A stretch of 64,000 nucleotides of DNA from Rotaria sp. Silwood1 (Eukaryota > Rotifera > Eurotatoria > Philodinida > Philodinidae), in contig CAJNOP010000325.1 in the NCBI GenBank assembly GCA_905250075.1, forward strand, positions 145,639 to 209,638. The letters are read 5' to 3'. Shown here piece after piece: positions 22,441 through 34,239 of this stretch (positions within the stretch are counted from its first letter, which is position 1; each line of letters begins with the position of its first letter). The notes beneath the pieces were generated by a model. It searched no databases and was not told the origin of the DNA. It saw nothing but the letters and a program-made list of their open reading frames with translations. Both the position numbers and the translations under genes were made by a program.

Positions 22441-25343
22441 ATGGTTGAAGAAAGAGTGAAATTATGCGATGAACATATATTCCAATGTTCAATATGTTGT
22501 AATGATATTGATGATAAAAGAAATGTTTATGAAATTGAATCATGCCATTGTCAATTCTGTAAAGAGGTGCGTTTGAATTTAAATTTATCAAAAAATCGAT
22601 TTCTATAAATTTTTGTTTTTCTATTTTAGTGTGTGCGTCAGTATTGTAACAGTCAAATAAATACAGCGTAAGATAATTTATTAATTTATCTCGACAATAA
22701 ACTAATATCTTTTGTAAATCTAATTGATTTTTTATCTATAATCTATTTTATGCAGATCGGTGCCAATTCGCTGTCCCAATGGTGAATGTAATAATCGATT
22801 ATCACTAAATGAAGTATTTCAATTAATTATTTTTTCTTCATATAAAAAAATTCACATTGTTTTTTTTTTATTGTCTTAGCTTCATTCTCTGCTTTCTGAT
22901 GCACAATATCAACTTTATAATAAATTGTTACTTGATCATGGTTTTTTTGTCTTTCTTTTGAGTTTTTTCTTTTGTCTCATTAATTATTGTAGAGGTGACA
23001 AATGATCCTCATCGACTCTTTTGTCCACATGTTGATTGTGGTCAAGTACTATCAATAATTGATGAAAGCAAAATTCATAAAGAACATCCGATGACTTGTA
23101 CAAAAGTAAGAAAATAATTTTTATTTTCATATTTACCTAGTTTTATATTCTAGTGTCAAACAACATTTTGTTTAAAATGTCGTTCACAATGGCATCCAAA
23201 TGAACATTGTTCTGATTTACTGTAAATATTGAAATAAATTCAAACAGAAGATTGTAGATTCTTTTTGTTCTAAATTTTATGTAGTACACCATATGAAATG
23301 GAAGCTGATTCCAATATAAAACGTTGTCCAAGATGTCGTTTTCCATTAGAATGGATTGCCGGTTGTGCACAAATAATGTGTGTTAATTGTAAACATATTT
23401 TTTGTTGGTATTGTTTAAAATCACTTGATGTATATATGAAATTTATTTCCTTTAGTTCTTTTTACGATGAGAATATTATTTGTTTTTTAGAATGATTTTT
23501 TTTTGTTACATTTCGAAAGTGGACCTTGTCGAAATAGGTATGATATGATCTAAAAAAAATAGAAACAAGAAAGAGAGTTGGAGTTTTCACCATTGCAAAG
23601 AGGAGACTTTGAGGCATTGATCCACAGAAGAAGCACTATATTCATAACTTTTTGGAAAAACAAGATTAAGCAAACTGAAGTACTCAGAATTTAAAGTGCT
23701 ATGAGAACTGCAAAACCCTCGATGTTTTGGAGATCTTGTTTTTTCAGTATCCTCCTAAAAACATCTTGAAACATTATGTTTCTTATATGGTTCGATAATA
23801 TCAAGTTTCGTTTTCTTCAACGATGAAAATCGCGGCTCTGTTTTGTGCAATCGAAATCTGTCCAATGACTTTTGAATTATCCCGTATATGAACTAGTTTC
23901 TTATTGCATTGCAGGAACGTTAAGGGAATCCACTGCTCTATTCGAAGTTCCTGAAGAACGCGACTCATAAGAAATATTTCAAGCTTTTAGACTAGGTAAA
24001 TCTTGAAGAGTAGAGCAAAATTTGTTATAGACTTCAAGTGCCCAAATACTTCCTTCTAGAAAACATTTGCTTGACTTTCTCAGCCACAATAGGTCCGATA
24101 GTAGGGGTGGGAAGTTACCGTTACCCGGGAGTTACGTTACCGGGTAACTAGTAACTTTTGAGTTACTAGTTACCGAGTAACTAGTAACGCCGGAGTTACC
24201 AGTTACCAGGTAACTAGTAACTTCGAAGTTACTAGTTACTTTTGGTAGGTAACTTGTCTAAAAAGTCGAGATATCGCTTCCTAATGACAGAATATCATCT
24301 ATTCATCATTCAATTAAATTACGAGTTACTTGGTAACTAGTAACTCCTATGTGCGTTACTAGTTACTCGGTAACTCGTGAGCTGAATAAGTACTGTAATG
24401 ATGGTATTCACTCATTAGGAAGCGATATCTCCACTTTTAAGACAAGTTACCTACCAAAAGTAACTAGTAACTCCGAAGTTACTAGTTACCGGGTAACTGG
24501 TAACTCCGACGTTACTAGTTACTCGGTAACTAGTAACTTGCGAGTTACTAGTTACTTGGTAACGTAACGGTAACTTCCCACCCCTATCCGATAGAACCGA
24601 AATTTTTCTTAGAGATACTAAAAATTGTTGCGAATACCTACTTTTCTATTATCTTCTTCGGTTTGAATGAAAAGATCAAAGTATTGAGCGTACCTTTAAT
24701 AATACTTAAAATCAATATAGTATTTAATAGACAACACTTCGAAACTATATTAGCGATGGAAATAAGCAAAAGTCGAGAATGTTTTGATTTTAACACTCGA
24801 AAAGTGGAATACCTTTAACTAAAATGATGGTGAAGAAATGTGTCCTAGAATAAATAAAACAAAGCAAGCTCTATGCGATTAGTAACAGCAGCTACATCAT
24901 GCTGCACATTTTAATCCTAGAGCGATTGTACTAGCAACTATTTATTTTTTTTTTTGCTTAACTTATTTTTATTCCTTAGACTGGGTCATTCTCGTGCATC
25001 ACTGTTTCTTCATCGTCTTACAATTGTTGGTATATTTATTGGTTTAATTCTATTGCTTCTTATTGCTATACCATTTTTAATTTTAACTGCACCTTGTTTA
25101 TTATGTTGTCGTTATAAACAAATAAAAAATCGTTTAAAAAATTTAACAAAATTAGGACAACGTTTTCAACAACAGCAATATACACCAACAGCACATCCAT
25201 CACCATCATCATCATTAAATCAATTAAATAATTCATCATTGATTGATATCGAACAAGACACAAAAACAATGATCAAAACTTCATTATTATCTTCATCATT
25301 AAAAAATATCAATCAATCGAAACCTGAATTATCATCCGTTTGA
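22441..25343 (+). CDS. RNF144-type RBR E3 ubiquitin ligase with C-terminal membrane anchor
   Basis: Nine exons (22441-22566, 22630-22667, 22756-22813, 22880-22940, 22993-23105, 23154-23221, 23285-23429, 23491-23537, 24980-25343) give 339 residues. RING1 begins [10 protein letters not shown] and continues through [13 protein letters not shown] and CPNGEC. The in-between-RING has [29 protein letters not shown]2 is [19 protein letters not shown], with the catalytic cysteine following GCAQIM, then [14 protein letters not shown]. The segment [23 protein letters not shown] is nearly identical to the RNF144A/B linker. The C-terminus has a hydrophobic helix ([20 protein letters not shown]), the family's single membrane anchor, followed by a Cys-rich then Ser-rich tail. 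RBR ligases pass ubiquitin through a RING2 cysteine thioester. The last intron is 1442 bp and carries a transposon. Confidence 0.94.
24102..24586. mobile_element. hAT-like foldback MITE with perfect 8-bp target-site duplication
   Basis: The left end TAGGGGTGGGAAGTTACCGT (24102 onward) is the reverse complement of the right end ACGGTAACTTCCCACCCCTA, which finishes at 24586. Both ends are flanked by the identical 8-mer TCCGATAG (24094-24101 and 24587-24594). Eight-base duplications and a T/CAGGGGTG-type end are the hAT superfamily signature. Nearly the whole 485 bp is self-complementary: the arms contain reiterated GTAACTAGTAAC/GTTACTAGTTAC units, and the inner pair GATATCGCTTCCTAATGA / TCATTAGGAAGCGATATC brackets the centre. 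There is no transposase, so it would depend on an autonomous hAT element elsewhere. The open frame at 24349-24567 is only the repeat read as protein. Confidence 0.93.
24805..24940 (+). repeat. Dispersed repeat terminus, copy A
   Basis: Segment with AATGATGGTGAAGAAATGTGTC, GATTAGTAACAGCAGCTACATCAT, and a terminus TTTTAATCCTAGAGCGATTGTACTAGCAACT. The same ordered blocks recur at 33110-33236 and, reverse-complemented, at 3523-3640. Its terminus lies about 40 bp upstream of the intron's 3' splice site. Confidence 0.65.
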
Positions 25344-25564
25344 TCTCTCTCGCTTCTTTTTTGTTTCCTTTTGTGAATATTTTTTTAAACAGTAATTATT
25401 CAAATCTTGTCTTTGTTGTAAAAAAAAAAAAGAAAATAATACAGCTTTTTTGTATAGAGTAAAAATAAAATATAAGATATATATATATATGAAATTTATT
25501 GATTATTAAGTAGAACTGAAGAAAAAGCGTATTAAAAAAACATCATTTGTTTTGTTGTCTTTTA
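25344..25564. terminator. Tail-to-tail 3' flank, RNF144-like and ACBP genes
   Basis: 221 bp between convergent genes. It holds an AATAAA-containing stretch near 25464 that may serve as a poly(A) signal for the plus-strand gene. A short TA repeat lies near 25478-25490. Confidence 0.4.
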
Positions 25565-25886
25565 TTATTTAGTTTGAAACTCTCGAACTAAAGCAACATA
25601 TTCTTGTTGAGCAACTTCTTTAGCTTTGCCTTTATTTTTATCCCAAGCTTCCCATTTAGCTTTGCCTTTCAAATCAATCATGCTTGGTTTATTGGTATTG
25701 TTATCACCAATAGTTGCTTCTATAAAAATAATTCAAAAAAAAAAAAAATCAATATGTATTTTCAATTGAATATCTTATTAACTTACGTTTATAAAGACCA
25801 TAGAGTTTAAGTAAATCATCATTCGATAATTTATTATTTAAAACTTTCACGTCTTCAGCAGCTTTATCGAATTCAGCTTGGGACAT
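25565..25886 (-). CDS. Acyl-CoA-binding protein (ACBP/diazepam-binding inhibitor)
   Basis: Two exons (25787-25886, 25565-25719) give 84 residues, the standard size of the free ACBP fold. Family features in order are [33 protein letters not shown] (helix 2 with the acyl-CoA contact YKQAT), [21 protein letters not shown] (helix 3 with the Lys and Trp used in CoA binding) and [15 protein letters not shown]. The protein binds medium- and long-chain acyl-CoA esters in the cytosol and buffers and transports them. The Pro-Ser-Met in place of the usual Gly-x-x-Asp-hydrophobic loop is a mild variation. It is transcribed toward the RNF144-like gene. Confidence 0.96.
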
Positions 25887-26691
25887 TGTTAATAATAGTT
25901 ATGATGAAGAAACAGTAAGGTTTATATAACCACAACAAATAACATAAGATAAGATATTTTTAAATAATAAACAAATAGATATTCAGATAAAGAATATAAT
26001 TATATCATAGTTACCTTACCTTGTTTCTTTTTATTAGTAGATATTTAATCGAGTTCTTAGCGACTCGTTGAAAACCGTGTAATATGTTTTTAGGACATGT
26101 TAAATTCTTTATATTGTCTCTAATGTCGTGTCCAACGCGACAGACATAGCTAATGGAGACGCACACTGCTTCATTTTCTCTTGGAATTCCTGTACAACAT
26201 GTTCATTTTCCTCTCTAAACAACTTACTTTTTAAATTTGCCTTCTGTGCTAGTAAAAATATGTGTTATATTCATACAAACAACATTTTCAACAGTTCTTC
26301 AGATTCGAACTAGAAGTGAACATGTCGATCTCTAAATATCATTGAAGTAGAGAAGATTGTTATGAAATCAATTGAAAAGATTGATATATGTTGCTCGATA
26401 TTATAGCTAATAATACAAAGTTCAGATTAATTGAAAGACAGGCTCAGTCATGTTTTAAACTTATTTATTCATTTGATTGTTTATTAGTGAAGAACCCAGA
26501 ATATGTTGTCTTTCGTCGTACTTCTAATTATTCTCAAGAACAAGAAAAAAAGTAATACGTGGCAGAAACGGCAATTGAATAATTTTATTATGATGATAAA
26601 CAGAGCAATATTTAAAGAAAAAAAAAAGAGTTAAAAATAATCATTGTAAAAATGTAACACCGAGCAGAATGAAAATATGTTTAACTAGGAA
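25887..26691. other. Intergenic: ACBP 5' flank and HEAT-like gene 3' flank
   Basis: 805 bp without a credible coding region. The ACBP promoter and perhaps a 5' UTR intron lie on the left and the HEAT-like 3' UTR on the right. The plus-strand frame at 26128-26313 is a chance frame. Confidence 0.5.
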
Positions 26692-29600
26692 TCAGTTACA
26701 TAAAGAAGATCGTGTTATAAGAGGTAATAATGATGTTGATCGATAATCGGTTTTTAACATTTGTCGTAATTGACTTTTAACAAGTTCGTGTCGAACACAC
26801 TAAATAAAAAAACATTCATTTTTTTTTCTAATCTTAATAAAAACAAACCCAACAAACAAATCAATTTGTGTATAGACATTCAAACAAGTGAATACAATCA
26901 AATCTTATTTACTTACCATATTTTCATTAACCGACATCTAAAAGACAAGCAAATAAGACTTTATAAAGCAATCAGCATAGCGAAACTATGGACAAGACGA
27001 GCAAAGCGAATATATATATACATCTATATAGCACTTACGATAAATAGTTTAGTTATTATCATCATGTTTATTATTATGATTACACTGTAGTTTTATGATA
27101 TTACTTCAAATATTATTTGTTAATATACACTAAATTTACTTACCATAAGGTGCATATAAATTCGTCGTCGACGTGATTTTGATGTACTTTCATCACGTAA
27201 TGAAACAAGTGATTCTTCTGGAGAATCGACTTCAAGTTCACGAAAACCAAATTTAAGCACATGACGTGGCAGACGCCTAAATTTAAATAATATAAAACAA
27301 AAATATTTATTGAGATAATAATTTCTTACATTTTTACACCACGAACAGGTGGTAAAAGTTCTTTTTTATGATCATCTCGTTGTTGATGTTGCATAGCCAA
27401 TATTTGACTTGATGCTGCATAATCGAAAAAGTTTGATGAATGTTCATCATCAAATGTTGGTATTGCTTGTTTTGTACTAGTATGTTTCGTTGAAATATCT
27501 TCGATAGCTGAATCATCCTAAACATAAAAGTGAATTTATTTTGTTTTTTTGAAAATATTCGAATATATTATTATTATTATTACCTGTTTATTACCAATAA
27601 TTGATGCAAGTTGTCTCATAACAGGATCATTCCAAATAATCGAAATAAGATTTTCTGGTACTCGTGAATAAAGTAATGGTGTAAATTTTGGATAAGTTCG
27701 AGCAATTTGTTCAATATAATTTTGAGAATCTGGTGCACCTTGAGATTTCAATACTAAATGTAAAGAACATAAAAACTAATTAAATACAATTTATGAATTC
27801 ATAACAATATTTACATTGTTCGAGAAGCCATGCATGTGTTACTTCATTTTGATCGTATACAATTGGTACACTAGGAGGATGTTGAGTACTTCCATGAATA
27901 AATGTAGATCGTGTAAGTTCACGATTTGATCTTAGTAAATTAGATAATGCATCTTCCATATCTTTAGCTTTGCGAAGATTAACACCTAACAAAAAAAAAA
28001 ATATATATATATATTTTATTTTCCAATAGTATTATTTAGTTTTTAATTTTTTCGAGACATAAGAATAATTTGAATTATATGTAGTTTCATTGAATAATGT
28101 TGGAAAAATACTACAAGATAATTTTATGAGTTATATCATTTACACTCGATCTTGTTTATCACATCGACAACTATCAGAATGGTTAAATTTAATGTTCGAA
28201 AAAAATAATTTTTCATGTTTCAATTTACAAAATTCAATCAAGAACCATGGACAAAAAATATTTTACTACAATTTTTTCTCAACAGAATAGAAGCCCAGTG
28301 TATTCAAACAAGTGCAAATTAGCAATGTAAATTTCTATTAACAAACAAACAAGTTTCTTTTGTGAATCAAAAAAATGTATATCCATGCATATTATAATGA
28401 AAGACAACTGTTCAAGAACTGATGAATAGGAGCAGTTTCTCAATTCAAAGCGTCATCATAAACAAGACTTATTGTATACGAATCAAATCATCTGCTTCCA
28501 AATTTTTTACTTGTGAAATAATTTAGAAATACATAAACTAAATAATGATTCTTCTAATAAAATTCAAGATTATATCCGTCATGAGAAATTCTTTCAATAT
28601 CATATATATTAACCTGTTCTTGTTGCTCTAGTTTGTGAATCAAATTTCATTCTAGCCGTTTCTGCTGATGATGGTCTTTGTCGTTCAATAGGTGGTAATT
28701 TATTTGATGAATAAAAATTTGGTTGATTTAGATTTGTTGATGTATGTAATTGCATTTGTGATATAGTTAATGCATCAGTAAAATTTATAGCAGAATCTGT
28801 ATTTGATAATAATGATCCTGGTATAAATTTTTCATTTCTTCTATGTAATTGTATTGAACGTATAATAAGTGATGATAATAATTGTACAAATTCTACTTCA
28901 TGTAAATGACGTTTATTACGATTTAAATCTGATAAACGCATTGTACTTGTTGTTAATGGTGATGAACTTCTTCTATTAACCGTTATATGAATTTGATCAC
29001 CAAATAAATCCATAAGAGATATTTTATGAGGAATTAATACACGACGATTTGGTATCATACGATAATAACCAAAATTATGTTTATGATCATTAATTATTGT
29101 TTGCACTGGATCAGATATTTGTTCTTGATTAATTTCTGTTGAAGATGGAATTTGAGTTTCATTTTGTTCCGTAATTTCTAAATGAAATACAAAAATCAAA
29201 ATAATTCTATTAAACAACAAAAAAAAAAAAGAGCACCATTTTGTTTTGCATATGAATCCCACATAGTTGAATTATTTGGTAAAAGAGGATGACTAAAGAA
29301 GAAAATTAAGAATCATAAAAAAAAAGATAATCGTATGTAAAAATAGTATAAAAACCGTTTTCTAGATGAATGATCGGAACCAGTTGTTCGACTTGATGTT
29401 CGAATTTGTTTTTCACTAGAAACAGTTGGTTGTTTATGTAGACGAGGTGTTTGTGAAGATGATGGTAATAGAGGTGGTGGTAATTCTTTTCGTGGTTTTG
29501 GTATATGATGTGAAGGTTGAACAATAGGTTTTGTTTTTTCATTTATTTCAACACGAATTGATGGTTCAACAGGTGTTACTGCTGCTGTTGAAGAATTTAA

Positions 29601-32600
29601 ACTTGGAGTTATACTAAATTGACTAGGTGTTTGTTGAAAAACATGATGATGTTTATGAATAGTTGGTTGTTTATCTATTCGAGGAGATGTTGAACGTGAA
29701 CGAATAATTGGTTTCGTATCATCGATTTGTTCGTTGATAGGAGGATGAGAAGAAGAAGGATGTGTTGAATCTTCGATTTTTATATGTGGTTCTTCTTGTT
29801 GATCTTTATTTGTTGGTAAAAGATTTTCTTCTTGTTGATCTTTATTTGCTGGTAAAAGATTTTCTTCTTGTTGATCTTTATTTGTTGGTAAAAGATTTTC
29901 TTCTTGTTCTTCATACTCTTTCTCTTTCTCTTCATCATGTTCTTCTGGTTTTTCGTCTTCTTGTTGTTCTTCTTCTTGTTTTCTATCTTCTTGTTGTTCA
30001 TCAATTGGTACTGATGGATGATAATCTGCTGTTGATGGTGGTGGTGTTAATGCACGATTTTTTTCTTTTAAATAATTTTGAAGACTAAAATCTTCTTCTG
30101 GTAAAGTCTATAGAATGAAAAAAACGAAATATTAATTGAAATATTTATTGTTAAAATTTTACTTCTAAATATGGAATATCATCTGCACAATCTTTTAAAA
30201 CAGTATCCGACATAATTGAAGTTAATCGTTTTAATGTATCACAACATTCAGTTCGAACCAAAATCTATTTTTAAGAAAAACAAAAAAAAATAGTTATCAA
30301 AATTAAATAATTATTAAAAACAAAATTATACTCGTGGATCATTTATAAATGACTTAAGTAATGCAATATCGATAGCTTTTATTTCTTTGCCTAAATCAGC
30401 TAAAATTGTTGCAGCTATTAATCGATGATCGGCATCATTATGTGAAAGAAGTGATATTATGCCATTTGATACTCGATCAAATTGATCTTTTGAATAACCA
30501 ATGACACTAAAAATAAACATAATCAATCGATTATGAGAATATTGAATGTTTTAAAACAAGAATATAAATTACAAAGAATAAGAGAGTAGACAAAAATATT
30601 CTTCAATATAATCATTCCGACCGTAAGAAATGACATCTTAGACAGTTATAAAACATCGAAATAGAATTTCAATTATACACGAAAACTCTGTTGAATAACA
30701 TCTTTCTCAATTTTATTTGATCTTATCTTTATTCCTTCATTATCAATCGACAAATAGCAAAAAAACGAAGGAGAGCATTACACTATTAGAATCTATATGA
30801 AGTAATTTTAATAGATTTCAATAAATGTTTTACAACTACATATTAAAGGTCATGATAAGCATTATGAAATCTTTAAAATCAACTTTTGAACTTCATATAC
30901 AACATAATAAAATCATTGAAACATTATATAAATGAATTAGAGATAAAACTTTTTATAAACTAAAATCTCAATGTATTTACCGATTTAATTGAACAAGATG
31001 TGCTGTTAATGTTTTAAGCATTGATTTACTCGCTGTTGGTAATTTAGTAAGTATAACATCAATAATTGAATCAAGTGTAATTGGATTATTATCACGAGGA
31101 TACCAACGTTCTTCAGAAATTTTTTTTAATAATGGATGAAGAATATTATCATCAATTTTTTCACCACTTTCTTCTTCTTCATTAACTAGATCAGTTGAAA
31201 CTTTTTGCAGTTTAAATTTAATTCTATCAATTATTGTTTTTAATGAAAATGTATCTTCAGAAGCATCCTTGAAAAACAATTTTTTGGTTTTTTTTTTTAT
31301 TATTATTAACTTTGTTTCTAACTAAAATTCTACTTACTCGAACAGTCGACATATTATTAAGAACTAAATCAATATCATCTGAACTATTAACATCAGTAAT
31401 AAATTTAATTGCATTTATTGCTTCTTGTCGAAGTATATTATCCTTCAATAATAAAAAAAACAAAAAAAAAATTAGTTTTCTTAATGAAATATTTTTTTGT
31501 TTTTAAGTTTTACTGGTTGACATTTTAATGTAAAATCAAGTAATGGAACAATAATATTTTTTCTTTCAATCATAAATTGAGCTATTGTACGAACTGTATG
31601 AACATTTAATGGATCATTTTCACCATCAGATAAGTGATTAAGTAGAATATCAAGAATTTGATTAACAAGTAATGGTTCAATACCATATGTTCTAATAGAT
31701 AAATAAATTAAGTAAAATAAAAAAGAAAAGAATTTTTGTCTCTTTTATTAAATTACCGAAATATATCAACAACATAATTACAAGCTGATTCATATGAATC
31801 ATTTTGTTTAGCTTTTATTACTTCAATTAAATAAAGTAACATTGAACGTAAATTATTATTTTCATCATTATCTGTTTGTTGCCACCATGGTTCATTTCGC
31901 ATTTTTTTAAATAATTCTGGAATTGTTTCCTAGATAAGAAAATACGAGAAATAAAAAAAAAAAAAGATTGCAATTTCTTTATTAGAGACATTTATTGTAA
32001 GTTAATAAGCATTTCTCCCCCCAAAAAAACAAACAAACTGAAAACGAAACAAAAACTACCTTATCCCAAAATATATTATATTCAACATCTTCTATAGAAA
32101 AATCATCATCAAGCTACGCCAAGGATAAGTGTATTATCTGAGAATGTTTCTTTTCTTTTTTTTTACCTGTTGACGAGAAACGATTGTACTTGTTGTTGGT
32201 CGTACATCTTTAAAATGTAAACAAAATAATTAAGATTAGTATTAATTTATTAATAAAAATAAATACGTTTACGAGTTTTTGCACTAGATGGTTTTGATGA
32301 AGGTCGAACAACTGAACCTTCAGGATCTTCTAATTCTACCCATTCATCATCATCATTTTGCCAATTGAGACTTTTATTCGTTTTGTTCTAAAGAAATATA
32401 AGAGAAAAAAAACAAATATTTAGTTGATTATAAAAACAAAACAAAACAATAAAAGAACACTAAAAGAATCCATAAAAGTTAACTGTGATGAAAACAAACA
32501 AACAGACAAACTCTACAGTGTTTATTTAATAACAAACCTGTAGATTATCTAGTATATCCTAAAATATAAGAAGAAACATATGAGTTCTTTATCTATATGC

Positions 32601-33626
32601 TTACAATTTTATTTAATGATTGAAAAATAGTTGAATGAATACCATCGAAATTTGTTAATACAGCAAATCGTTTCAATCGATCATCTAATTCATTTTGAGT
32701 TGTATTTGATGTTGCTGGTGAAATCTATTTGTGACTTTTTTGGTTTCTCAAATACATTTTTTACTCGAAAAAGAATTTTTTTTTCTTTCTTTTCTCTCTT
32801 TTTTTTAAATTTACATACCAATCTTAATCGAAACATTTTTACTTCAACTGGTTCGATTTCTTTCAATTTGAACATTGAACGAAGTGTTGAATTAGGAATT
32901 AAAGCTAAAAATGAACAAAAAATAAGATATTATCTGACGAACGAAATCATTTTATACTATTTTTATGAAACACGATCAAAATCTAGAGATCAAAATTTGA
33001 ACTCTCCCTACTACGAAAGATGCAACCAAGGAAACGTTACAAATCGTATATCAATAATATCTCATTATAATATATGATCGACTTCCTTGTTACATTTCCG
33101 AATAGGTAAAAGTAAAAGGATGATAAAAAAAAATGTGTGTCAAAATGAATGAAATAAACGAGTCGTCGTGTGATTAGCAACAGTGGTTACATCGTGTTTT
33201 ATATTTTAATCCTGCAGAGATTATACTAATAGGCTTTTACCATCAGGTGCAATTGGACATAGTTTTCTCTTTTCTAACATTTTTGCCATTTCAGCTTGAG
33301 CTTTTTCTTGTTCAAGTGCTTCAAAAAAACCCAATACATCGGTCTCTTCAACATCTGTTGAAACTATAAAAACAAATAAAAATAAAACAATACAATATAG
33401 ATAATGTTTTATATTATGTGATCGACCTTTTGGAATAGCATTTGAATCGAGTTGAACTGTTTTAGCTGATTCGACTACACTTCTAGATATAATAATAAAA
33501 TATTAAAATAAAATAAAATAAAAAAAGAACTAGAATTATTTGATCACAATTCTACCTGCCACTATTCGTTTGTCTTTTTTTCCGTTGTTGATTATACAAC
33601 GGTGAAGATATTTTCGGATGTATCAT
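26692..33626 (-). CDS. HEAT/armadillo-type helical-repeat protein, identity not established
   Basis: Twenty-four exons, from 33556-33626 down to 26692-26799, with every phase consistent, give 1291 residues. The N-terminus (MIHPKISSPLYNQQRKKR) is basic. Near residues 60-90 is a Glu/Lys-rich helix (GFFEALEQEKAQAEMAKMLEKRK). An acidic DDDEWVELEDPEG follows. Roughly residues 230-570 form paired amphipathic helices of HEAT/ARM character, for example NILRQEAINAIKFITDVN, GIISLLSHNDADHRLIAATI and LLKSFINDPRV LVRTECCDTLKRL. A Gln/Glu-rich, then Pro/Ser-rich disordered stretch follows, with three tandem 12-residue repeats, and then a conserved-looking C-terminal region. I do not recognise the orthologue; HEATR4-like or ciliary HEAT proteins are only guesses. 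Exons of 21 bp (32538-32558 and 26917-26937) are phase-supported microexons. Confidence 0.82.
27986..28613 (-). other. HEAT-like gene intron, 628 bp
   Basis: Noncoding on the gene strand. A plus-strand frame at 28090-28290 encodes 66 residues with fairly protein-like composition (SYIIYTRSCLSHRQLSEWL). It could be a decayed inserted coding fragment, but nothing identifies it. Confidence 0.4.
29798..29910 (-). repeat. In-frame 36-bp tandem repeat, three copies
   Basis: Three consecutive copies encode NKDQQEENLLP(T/A) in the disordered region of the HEAT-like protein. Copies differ by one base (Thr versus Ala), indicating recent expansion. The high-complexity plus-strand frame here is only the complement. 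Confidence 0.85.
30507..30980 (-). other. HEAT-like gene intron, 474 bp
   Basis: Noncoding AT-rich intron separating two HEAT-type exons. No recognisable repeat or ORF. Confidence 0.5.
32905..33240 (-). other. HEAT-like gene intron, 336 bp, with repeat copy B
   Basis: Longer than most of this gene's introns. About the donor-proximal 125 bp is the dispersed repeat listed separately. Confidence 0.6.
33110..33236 (+). repeat. Dispersed repeat terminus, copy B, abutting a splice donor
   Basis: Blocks GATGATAAAAAAAAATGTGTGTC, GATTAGCAACAGTGGTTACATCGTG and TATTTTAATCCTGCAGAGATTATACTAATAGG match copy A in the same order. It lies in the third intron of the minus-strand HEAT-like gene. Its terminus begins only about 5 bp inside the intron from the GTAAAA donor (donor GT at 33239-33240). 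Confidence 0.65.
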
Positions 33627-34239
33627 TTTTTTAATATCTCAACTGACTTTTGGTTAATAAAATACAAAAAAAAGAAACTGAATGGTCAAAAGCCGATGTA
33701 ATCACTTGAAACTGTTGATGTTATGTTAATAAGTTAGACGGCTTTTGCTTTTTTTCCTTTTTTTTTTTCTAAGCTTGATCTGTTTATGATGTCATTAAAA
33801 GCGTCTACCCACTAAAATTTCAAGTATATTCATTTCAAATAAATAAAAAAAAAAGTGTGAAATGGATCTCTTTGTTTTTAATTGAAAGAAAGAAAAGAAG
33901 AACAAAAAAAAAAAAAAGAAATCGACTAAAATCTTATAATTTTCTGACAAGCAAACAAAAGAAGAAAAGAGAAGATTTATTTTTTAAATTTTTGAGAGAA
34001 AAAAGAGCAACAACGACTTAACATACAGATATATTTAAAGATACGTCATACTACTAATGAAATTTTTATGTTAGATTTTGTCAACATTATTATTTGAACA
34101 AAAGAAAAATTATAAAACATCTAGATGTATGTCTATGATACTTTTTTTTTTTTCTTTTTTTGTCTCAAAAAGAAAAATTATAGACATGAGAAACCTATGC
34201 AAGATGAAGGTTTTTATATATCATTAATAATACTCCCTG
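33627..34239. other. Intergenic: HEAT-like promoter and beta-propeller gene 3' flank
   Basis: 613 bp, with a polypurine/polypyrimidine bias (A-rich GAAAGAAAGAAAAGAAG near 33883-33910). It contains the 5' UTR/promoter of the HEAT-like gene. No specific regulatory element could be assigned. Confidence 0.45.

Larger units (their letters stand above)
23538..24979 (+). other. RNF144-like intron 8, 1442 bp
   Basis: Splits the Arg codon in [11 protein letters not shown]. All other introns in this gene are about 50-90 bp. It contains the 485-bp hAT-like foldback element at 24102-24586 and, near its 3' end, one copy of the dispersed repeat terminus (about 24805-24940). Confidence 0.75.

Noticed and set aside
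24349..24567. 72-residue plus-strand ORF rich in VTSYSVTS repeats
   Set aside because: It lies wholly within the hAT-like foldback element and is just the GTTACTAGTTAC repeat translated.
29762..30088. 108-residue Leu/Val-rich plus-strand ORF
   Set aside because: It is the antisense shadow of the Gln/Glu-rich coding exon and its 36-bp tandem repeats in the HEAT-like gene.
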